DNA of 27,464 bases from a virus, in the IMG/VR virus record IMGVR_UViG_3300027779_000126, positions 1-27,464 of that record. The stretch is one strand, 5' to 3'. The notes beneath the pieces were generated by a model. That model was given only the letters and a program-made list of their open reading frames with translations. It made no database searches and was not told where the DNA came from. Position numbers and translations under genes: made by a program. How positions within the stretch are numbered: position 1 is the first letter of the stretch; every line of letters begins with the position of its first letter. Shown piece by piece: positions 22,126 to 27,464 of this stretch.

Positions 22126-25100
22126 TGATTATTGCCCACCTAAGTGACATACACATTCGTAAGACCCGCAGGCATACAGAGTACAGTAAAGTATTAGATA
22201 ACTTGATAGCCAGTTTAGAATCTTTTAACGTAGATAGAGTTGTTATAGCTGGTGATTTGCTACACAATAAAACTGATTTATCCCCCGAAGCTGTAGATCT
22301 GGCGGGACAATATCTCAACGCCATTAGTGAGGTGGCCCCTTTAGACATAATCTTGGGTAACCATGACTGCGTCATTAACCAACATAACCGTTTAGATAGT
22401 CTCACTCCCATTGTAAGACTACTTCAAGACAAAGGTAAGTCAATACACTTCTACACAGAGAGTGGTTTGTGCGACGTTACAGACGATCTGGTGTATGGTG
22501 TTTTCGCTATACAAGATGGCAAGAATGAGTGGCCTATTGAGTTTGATAGGGAAGAAGGAAAAAAGTATGTAGCGTTGTATCATGGGGCTTTGGATGGTAG
22601 CCGAACAAGCGCGCACCATAATATTGAAAGCGATGTAGACAAGAGCATTTTTCGTAACTATGACTTTGGAATGTTGGGAGATATTCATTCGCGGCAAGCG
22701 ATGATTCTAGATGAAAACGGCAAGGTCAAGGTTGCTTATGCTGGTTCTCTTATTCAGCAAAATTTTGGTGAAGAAGTAGAGAAAGGTTTTTTGATATGGA
22801 ACCTAGATGAAAGCAAATGTTCTTTTGTAGAAGTAGCCAATGATTGGGGTTTCAAAACTTTTAGACTAGATCAAGAAGCTATTGATGGCATAGATAATAT
22901 AGAGTTTGATTTGCCATCTAAGCCTTATATTCGTATCCTCATAGGAGCGGAAGATTATAGTGTAACTACAGCTAAGCATGTAGAATCCGTTTTGAGGAGT
23001 AAGTACAAGCCCGAAGGTTTGTTTATTGAGGTAGATGTACAGGACGCGGTTGATGACTTATCTTTATCCGGTAAGACAGAAAATGTAACCGACCTAAAAG
23101 CACAACAAGATCTCTTGAAGCAATACTTTGCTAAACGACCTACAGTGTCGGAACAAGAAGTAGACGAAGTGTTAACGATACATAAGGACTTTTACGATAC
23201 TTCTGCTAGTGATGAGTACGATACTTATGGTGGCAGAAAATGGAAAATACATAAAGTAATTTTTGATAATGTATTTTCTTATGGCGGTAGCAATGTTATT
23301 AACTTTGATAAGCTCAAGGGATTGACTGGTATCTTTTCTCCCAACGCTACAGGAAAGTCTAGTATTCTTTATACCATTCTACAGGGGTTCTTCAATAATA
23401 GCAATAGGACTGGCGGCAGAAATGTGGCTGATGTCATTCACAAGAACAAGGACGAAGGTTTCATTGAAATAGATTTTTCAATAGATGATGTTCATTATGT
23501 CATTGAAAGAAACTTCAAGAGGAATAAGAAAAATCCTAATAGAGCTAATAATAAAGTTGAGTTGTTTCAAATTATAAATGGCGACAAGGTTAATATTAGT
23601 GGTGATGCCAATGTAAGAGAAACAGAGAATACAATCCGCTCGTTGCTTGGATCTTATGAAGAACACACCATGACTACCTTTAGTCAGCAGTTTGATATTA
23701 CTCGTTTCATTGATCACGGGCAAACAAATAGGAAAGATCTACTAGCAAGATTTCTGGGACTACATGCCATTGATGATTTACAGAAATCTATTAGAGATGA
23801 GACTGCCTCTATCAAGGCCGTTCTGAAAGATTATCAGCAAAATGATTATCCTTCTATTCTTAGTCAGTTTGAAGAGAGGCGAAAAGAAACTGTTGAGCAA
23901 ATAACAACGCTCAATGAAGAAAGAGAGGAGCTAGAAAATAAAGTAAAGAAAGAAAGGAAGAGCAAAGAAAAGTTTGTAAAGTCATTACATCCCGTAGTTA
24001 AAGGGTTGAGGTCTTTAAACTTTATTGAGGCAGACATTGGTATTTCTACTAAAGATATCACGAAACTAGAAGAAAGTTGGGAGACTAATCAAAAATCAAA
24101 AGTTGACTTGATGAGTCGCTCCTACTATCTTGGAGAAGAAATAGCTAAACTCAATGAGGAAGTACCTTTTGATGAAAGAAAGAATACCTACTATGGTCAT
24201 AAGGAAATGGCTGAAACACTGCAAACTGAATGGAAGCTAAGAAGCCAAATCGCACGCACCAAAGAAAAGCAAATAAAGATTTTGGATAAGCATGATTGGT
24301 TTGAGTCTAATGATACCTGCAAGAAGTGTTCGTTTCTTACGGGAGCTTTTGTTGCGAAGAAGGAACTTGTTGAGGAGCAGAAATGGCTTGATGACGCTAC
24401 GAGCAACATAAGTGAGAACACTAAATTTTTAGGTACTTCATCTTTTCCTCAAGAAGAAAAGATGTATGAAAGTTATACTAAGGAAAAGAGTGGTACAGAT
24501 ACGAGGCTCGAAAACGTAGATGTGGTTTCTGAGAACATAAAATTGCAGCTGGAGCTGCAAAGAAATAAACTTGGAGCGTACAACAAAGAGAAAAAAGTTT
24601 ATGGGCAAAATGAAGATGCGTTGTCTAATAATGTAAAGATACAAGAAAAGATTAGCAAATTAGATACCACTATTGTAGGGTTGGATAATGGTCTTCAAAA
24701 TAATAATGATGAACTGACAAAGGGTAATAGCTTTCTAGGTCAAATCAGTCAAAAGATTACAGACCTAGGTGGAAACATAGAGGTACTAAAAGAAATAGAG
24801 AGAAGGTATAACTCACACGCCTTACTAATGGATGCGTTTGGAAACGATGGTATTCCGTTGATGATTCTAAATAAAGCGGTTCCTCTTATTAACAGTGAGA
24901 TAAGAAAGATACTAAGTAACATTGCAAACTTTGAGGTTTTTCTTGAAGTGGATACGGAGGCCCATGACCTAAGTATTTTTCTTGATGATGGTACCTCTCG
25001 CCGCCGTGTAGAGTTAGGGTCTGGAATGGAGAAGACATTAACAGCCCTTACTATTCGATCCGCCTTATCCAACATCAGCTTGTTGCCTACGTGTAATCTA

Positions 25101-25295
25101 TTTGTTATAGACGAGGGCTTCGGTACTCTTGACTCTGAAAATATTAATCACATGAACATGCTTCTTGGGTATCTAAAGAGTAAGTTTGAAAATGTATTAA
25201 TCATTTCACACATTGAAAGTATGCAGGACATTACTAACAATGTCATAAACATTAATAAGAACGAAAAGGGTTATTCAAGTATTAAGATTATGTAA
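22125..25295 (+). CDS. Fused SbcD-SbcC (Mre11-Rad50 / gp47-gp46) nuclease-ATPase
   Basis: This is one 1056-residue chain. Residues 1-350 or so are an SbcD/Mre11 phosphoesterase: D8 and H10 in HLSDIHIRK, GD at 43-44, GNHD at 78-81, H153 in LYHGALDGS, GDIHS with D186/H188. Then comes an SbcC/Rad50 ATPase with Walker A SPNATGKS at about 405-412, long coiled coils, a zinc-hook pair CKKC at 732-735, the signature region LGSGMEKTLTALTIRSAL, and Walker B VIDEG with D996/E997. In T4 and bacteria these are two genes. There is no stop or frameshift between the halves. It would process DNA ends and hairpins for recombination-dependent replication. Confidence 0.9.
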   Translation: MIIAHLSDIHIRKTRRHTEYSKVLDNLIASLESFNVDRVVIAGDLLHNKTDLSPEAVDLAGQYLNAISEVAPLDIILGNHDCVINQHNRLDSLTPIVRLLQDKGKSIHFYTESGLCDVTDDLVYGVFAIQDGKNEWPIEFDREEGKKYVALYHGALDGSRTSAHHNIESDVDKSIFRNYDFGMLGDIHSRQAMILDENGKVKVAYAGSLIQQNFGEEVEKGFLIWNLDESKCSFVEVANDWGFKTFRLDQEAIDGIDNIEFDLPSKPYIRILIGAEDYSVTTAKHVESVLRSKYKPEGLFIEVDVQDAVDDLSLSGKTENVTDLKAQQDLLKQYFAKRPTVSEQEVDEVLTIHKDFYDTSASDEYDTYGGRKWKIHKVIFDNVFSYGGSNVINFDKLKGLTGIFSPNATGKSSILYTILQGFFNNSNRTGGRNVADVIHKNKDEGFIEIDFSIDDVHYVIERNFKRNKKNPNRANNKVELFQIINGDKVNISGDANVRETENTIRSLLGSYEEHTMTTFSQQFDITRFIDHGQTNRKDLLARFLGLHAIDDLQKSIRDETASIKAVLKDYQQNDYPSILSQFEERRKETVEQITTLNEEREELENKVKKERKSKEKFVKSLHPVVKGLRSLNFIEADIGISTKDITKLEESWETNQKSKVDLMSRSYYLGEEIAKLNEEVPFDERKNTYYGHKEMAETLQTEWKLRSQIARTKEKQIKILDKHDWFESNDTCKKCSFLTGAFVAKKELVEEQKWLDDATSNISENTKFLGTSSFPQEEKMYESYTKEKSGTDTRLENVDVVSENIKLQLELQRNKLGAYNKEKKVYGQNEDALSNNVKIQEKISKLDTTIVGLDNGLQNNNDELTKGNSFLGQISQKITDLGGNIEVLKEIERRYNSHALLMDAFGNDGIPLMILNKAVPLINSEIRKILSNIANFEVFLEVDTEAHDLSIFLDDGTSRRRVELGSGMEKTLTALTIRSALSNISLLPTCNLFVIDEGFGTLDSENINHMNMLLGYLKSKFENVLIISHIESMQDITNNVININKNEKGYSSIKIM

Positions 25296-25327
25296 TATTT
25301 ATAGTACATCTAACAAGGAGAAACCAG

Positions 25328-25795
25328 ATGAAAACTTTACTAACAATGGTTTTGACGATGGGATTAGCAGTGTCGAGTACATCCGCGCAAGAACCACCGC
25401 AACGATTAACTGACTGCACTAGTATTAAAGTACCCGCAATACCAAGCCGTGTCTTATTGCAGCAGAACGCCCCTAAACTTCACCGCGGTTGGCTGGGCAG
25501 AATGGATGTAAGTAAGGAGCAGTGGGGAATGATAAAAGCAGAAAGACAAAAGTTTGGCTCGGCAATGAAAGTTGCACGGGATAACATGATGGGACAGATA
25601 AACATCATCCTAACTCCTGAGCAACAGGAAGCTCTTAGGGAACAACAAGAAGTCCGCCGTCAGAGGGCTGATATGCGCCGCGGTGATCGCCGAGGTAGCC
25701 GAAGATCTGAGTGGATCGCTAAACGTGAACAAAGAAAAGAACAGCACGAACATAGTAAACCAGAAACTAAAACAGAGTCAACAGAAAAGGATTAA
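25328..25795 (+). CDS. Exported Spy/CpxP-like (LTxxQ) periplasmic protein
   Basis: This 155-residue protein has a signal peptide ending TSA (probable cleavage after residue 20). The mature part contains VSKEQWGMIKAERQKFG and ILTPEQQEALREQQE, the LTxxQ motif of Spy/CpxP chaperones, followed by a very basic Arg-rich segment (RRQRADMRRGDRRGSRRSEW) and a charged tail. Spy/CpxP proteins bind unfolded periplasmic proteins; the extended basic tail is unusual for the family and may bind peptidoglycan, LPS or nucleic acid (inference). It starts the envelope cluster that continues through the holin. The ribosome binding site is AAGGAG. Confidence 0.7.
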   Translation: MKTLLTMVLTMGLAVSSTSAQEPPQRLTDCTSIKVPAIPSRVLLQQNAPKLHRGWLGRMDVSKEQWGMIKAERQKFGSAMKVARDNMMGQINIILTPEQQEALREQQEVRRQRADMRRGDRRGSRRSEWIAKREQRKEQHEHSKPETKTESTEKD

Positions 25796-25798
25796 GTT

Positions 25799-26269
25799 AT
25801 GAAAAAGATAATTGGATACATAGTGAGTTTTACTCTTATAGCTCTTGCTATGGAGACCCCATTAGCGTTTGTCAACATACCATCAGTACTAATAGTTTTT
25901 GGTTTGACCTTCGGCGGCTTGTTGGCTGGCGGCAGAAACATCATCGGGTTCCTTTCTGTGATATTTGACAAGCATGCTTCACCAACTCAATTGCACGAAG
26001 CCCAGGATACAGCTTACGCTGCTGGCAACTATGCCATAGGATCTGGTTTCGTAGGAACTTTGATCGGAGCCATACTAATGTTAGGCTCTCTGACAGATCC
26101 TGCCGCTGTGGGCCCCAGTATGGCTGTTGCTTTATTGACCGTTCTTTACGCAGTTCTTCTTAAGTATTTCATTTTTACTCCTATACAGGGAGGATTTGAA
26201 GAAAGACTAGAAAAAATATACGGCTTGAAGCCCGCGGAAGAGAAGGCAGCTGAAGAGAAAGCAGAATAA
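25799..26269 (+). CDS. Miniature PomA/MotA-like ion-channel protein
   Basis: This 156-residue protein has about four predicted membrane helices. IPSVLIVFGLTFGGLLA lines up with TM2 of PomA/MotA (TSILIVVGGSIF). GSGFVGTLIGAILMLGSL, TDPAAVGPSMAVALLTVLYA and the TPI end of the last helix match TM3-TM4 of PomA (GMIGTLVGLVAMLSNMDDP..IGPAMAVALLTTLYG) almost position for position. The cytoplasmic loop that binds FliG in the flagellar motor, over 100 residues, is cut to about 30. The conserved TM3 proline (MotA P173) appears replaced by Ile. No MotB partner is in the window. Being 3 bases from the Spy-like gene and overlapping the holin gene suggests a role in lysis or in collapsing the ion gradient rather than in motility. 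Confidence 0.78.
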   Translation: MKKIIGYIVSFTLIALAMETPLAFVNIPSVLIVFGLTFGGLLAGGRNIIGFLSVIFDKHASPTQLHEAQDTAYAAGNYAIGSGFVGTLIGAILMLGSLTDPAAVGPSMAVALLTVLYAVLLKYFIFTPIQGGFEERLEKIYGLKPAEEKAAEEKAE

Positions 26270-26682
26270 TGGTAGGGATAAGTATTTTAGGTGGTTTGGT
26301 TGGCAAAGTATTGCCAGCCGCCACCAAACTTATAGACGAACTACATACTTCGGGTGAAGAAAAGGCGGCAGCTAAGCAAAAGTTAGAAGAGCTTTTAGTT
26401 TCTGCGGAGGCAGACGCTCAGAAGGAAGTGACCGCAAGATGGGAGGCCGACCTCAAAAGTGGAAACTGGTTGGCCGCTAATATTAGGCCGATTACTCTTG
26501 TGTTTCTTACAGCGGTGTTTAGTTTGCTTGCGGTTACGGATGGGAACATTGGAGACTTCACTATTGGTGAGTCCTATATTCCTGTCTTTCAAACCTTGCT
26601 GTTAGCTGTGTATAGTAGTTATTTTGTTGGAAGAAGTATCGAAAAGATAAAGGGTAAGAGCGATCCTGTTAAGGAGAAATAA
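26269..26682 (+). CDS. Holin, GTA 3TM type
   Basis: This 137-residue protein has a short hydrophobic N-terminus (ISILGGLVGKVLPAA), a charged helix, then RWEADLKSGNWLAANIRPIT and two membrane segments (LVFLTAVFSLLAV and VFQTLLLAVYSSYFVG), ending GRSIEKIKGKSD. The RW.AD..S..WL..NIRP..L block and the closing R..EK are typical of the gene-transfer-agent release holin family (PF11351). It would form inner-membrane lesions at the end of infection. It is coupled to the mini-PomA gene by a one-base overlap (TAATG) and to the following exported protein in the same way. No endolysin gene was found in the window. Confidence 0.83.
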   Translation: MVGISILGGLVGKVLPAATKLIDELHTSGEEKAAAKQKLEELLVSAEADAQKEVTARWEADLKSGNWLAANIRPITLVFLTAVFSLLAVTDGNIGDFTIGESYIPVFQTLLLAVYSSYFVGRSIEKIKGKSDPVKEK

Positions 26683-27392
26683 TGAAAAAGATAATAGTTG
26701 TTCTCATTACTCTTTTCACAACATTAACTTTAGCGGAGCATGAAAACCAGACTATAACTACCACTCCACCCACAACTGTTAGTCCAACTATGACTATTAG
26801 TCCAGCGGTTTTTAGTGGATGGAATATGTTAGGTTTTTCTTTATACCCAAGAGTAGTTAACGATAGTATTGTAAGTAGTGGATATGACAAGATAATGTTA
26901 GCCTCACTAGAAAATAGAATGTTTTATTATGATGAGTCTGGGTATTCGCTGGTGGATAGCTTCCGGATAGGAGAAGGCTTTTGGATGAAGGTAGCCAATA
27001 ATGAGGTTCTTGTACAAGAGGGAGTACCTTTCGATCAACGAATCCACATCTTGAGCAATGGTTGGAACATGGTTAGTCCATTAGAAAAATATATTCATCC
27101 ACAAAATTTATTGTATTCACATACTAGCATCAACTCAATATGGGGGTTCGATGCAGCAGAGTATAGGTATAAAGATATTATCTCTGAGCAAAGCTTTATG
27201 GTACCAGGTGTTGGATACTGGATAAAGAGCACAGGAACAGATACCTTATTCTATGATGGGTTTAGTGCGGACGTTCCACCCCCACTACCGGCAGGAAAAT
27301 TATTACTACAGCAGAGCAAGGATCAACCGCCGCCAGCACCTACAAACGTAGAGATGAAAACCTGGGGAGGTGTAAAGAAAGTATTTGATTAG
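26682..27392 (+). CDS. Exported protein with two GWN...GxGYW repeats
   Basis: This 236-residue protein has a signal peptide (MKKIIVVLITLFTTLTLA) and a Thr/Pro-rich linker (ITTTPPTTVSPTMTIS). Two repeats of about 70-75 residues follow. The first starts at SGWNMLGFSLYP and ends in GEGFWMKV; the second starts at NGWNMVSPLEKY and ends in GVGYWIKS. The last 45 residues are proline-rich (PPPLPAGKLLLQQ, QPPPAPTNVEMK). GWN...YW modules are found in bacterial surface and secreted proteins. It may bind a carbohydrate or protein in the envelope. The gene directly follows the holin with a one-base overlap. Confidence 0.75.
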   Translation: MKKIIVVLITLFTTLTLAEHENQTITTTPPTTVSPTMTISPAVFSGWNMLGFSLYPRVVNDSIVSSGYDKIMLASLENRMFYYDESGYSLVDSFRIGEGFWMKVANNEVLVQEGVPFDQRIHILSNGWNMVSPLEKYIHPQNLLYSHTSINSIWGFDAAEYRYKDIISEQSFMVPGVGYWIKSTGTDTLFYDGFSADVPPPLPAGKLLLQQSKDQPPPAPTNVEMKTWGGVKKVFD

Positions 27393-27412
27393 TTAAAGAA
27401 AGGGGAAAAGAG

Positions 27413-27464
27413 GTGAGGCGTTTAGTTAAGACGGTTTTTGCCGTATCAATTGTTGCTTGTTTGA
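27413..27464 (+). CDS. Start of a probable lipoprotein (cut off by window end)
   Basis: GTG at 27413 is 7 bases after AAGGGG. The visible 17 codons read (M)RRLVKTVFAVSIVACL, with two arginines, a hydrophobic stretch and a possible lipobox I-V-A-C, so the product may be lipid-anchored after Cys16. Placement after the holin and the exported repeat protein would suit a spanin-type or surface lipoprotein, but only the beginning is present. Confidence 0.5.
   Translation, partial: MRRLVKTVFAVSIVACL

Noticed and set aside
25299-25306. TATTTATA, the reverse complement of the T4 late promoter TATAAATA
   Set aside because: It would fire on the minus strand, where no gene is supported, and an 8-base AT-rich match is expected by chance here.

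Overview
This window looks like part of a large, AT-rich, tailed double-stranded DNA phage genome, from an isolate or assembled from a metagenome. About 38 genes are supported, all on the + strand. They are densely packed, often with 1-16 base overlaps, and no gene-free stretch exceeds about 300 bases. The content is a phage replication, recombination and nucleotide module followed by membrane and lysis genes. No rRNA, tRNA, CRISPR array, insertion sequence or capsid/tail gene was recognised. The host is probably Gram-negative: the window encodes an apparent outer-membrane beta-barrel protein, a Spy-like periplasmic protein and a GTA-type holin. A cobalamin-dependent ribonucleotide reductase implies that the host makes or imports B12. 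The phage is not a classical T4 relative. It has a bacterial-type Pol III alpha (DnaE) instead of a B-family polymerase, a RecA-type recombinase and a fused SbcD-SbcC protein.

Layout. 1-3.1 kb: the 3' end of thyX, a promoter and tiny membrane peptide, a gp32-like ssDNA-binding protein, RecA, a small membrane protein and a strong hairpin/terminator. 3.1-8.2 kb: deaminase, 5'-3' exonuclease, DnaB-like helicase, a zinc-ribbon protein and class II RNR. 8.2-12.6 kb: two genes with near-identical sigma70-like promoters, then DnaE with its own promoter. 12.7-15.0 kb: small unknown genes, a probable structured RNA and a DUF559/Vsr-like nuclease. 15.1-19.1 kb: a miniature MscS-like protein, a 3D-domain protein, a Dam-type methylase, an FkbM methyltransferase and small proteins, one a possible small terminase. 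19.1-25.3 kb: an outer-membrane barrel, a RuvC-like resolvase, a deoxyhypusine-synthase-like enzyme, a DnaG-like primase and the SbcD-SbcC fusion. 25.3-27.5 kb: an exported/membrane cluster made of a Spy-like protein, a miniature PomA/MotA-like protein, a holin, an exported repeat protein and the start of a probable lipoprotein.

How they work together. RNR, deaminase and ThyX would supply dNTPs. Primase, helicase, SSB and DnaE form most of a replisome, although no clamp or clamp loader lies in this window. The 5' exonuclease, RecA, SbcD-SbcC and RuvC-like protein would remove primers and process recombination intermediates. The membrane genes would alter or breach the host envelope. The least ordinary features are the 25.3-27.5 kb envelope cluster with its reduced PomA homologue, the mini-MscS protein, the deoxyhypusine-synthase-like enzyme within the replication block, two genes that apparently start at AUU/AUC codons, and the RNA structure at 13.25-13.34 kb.
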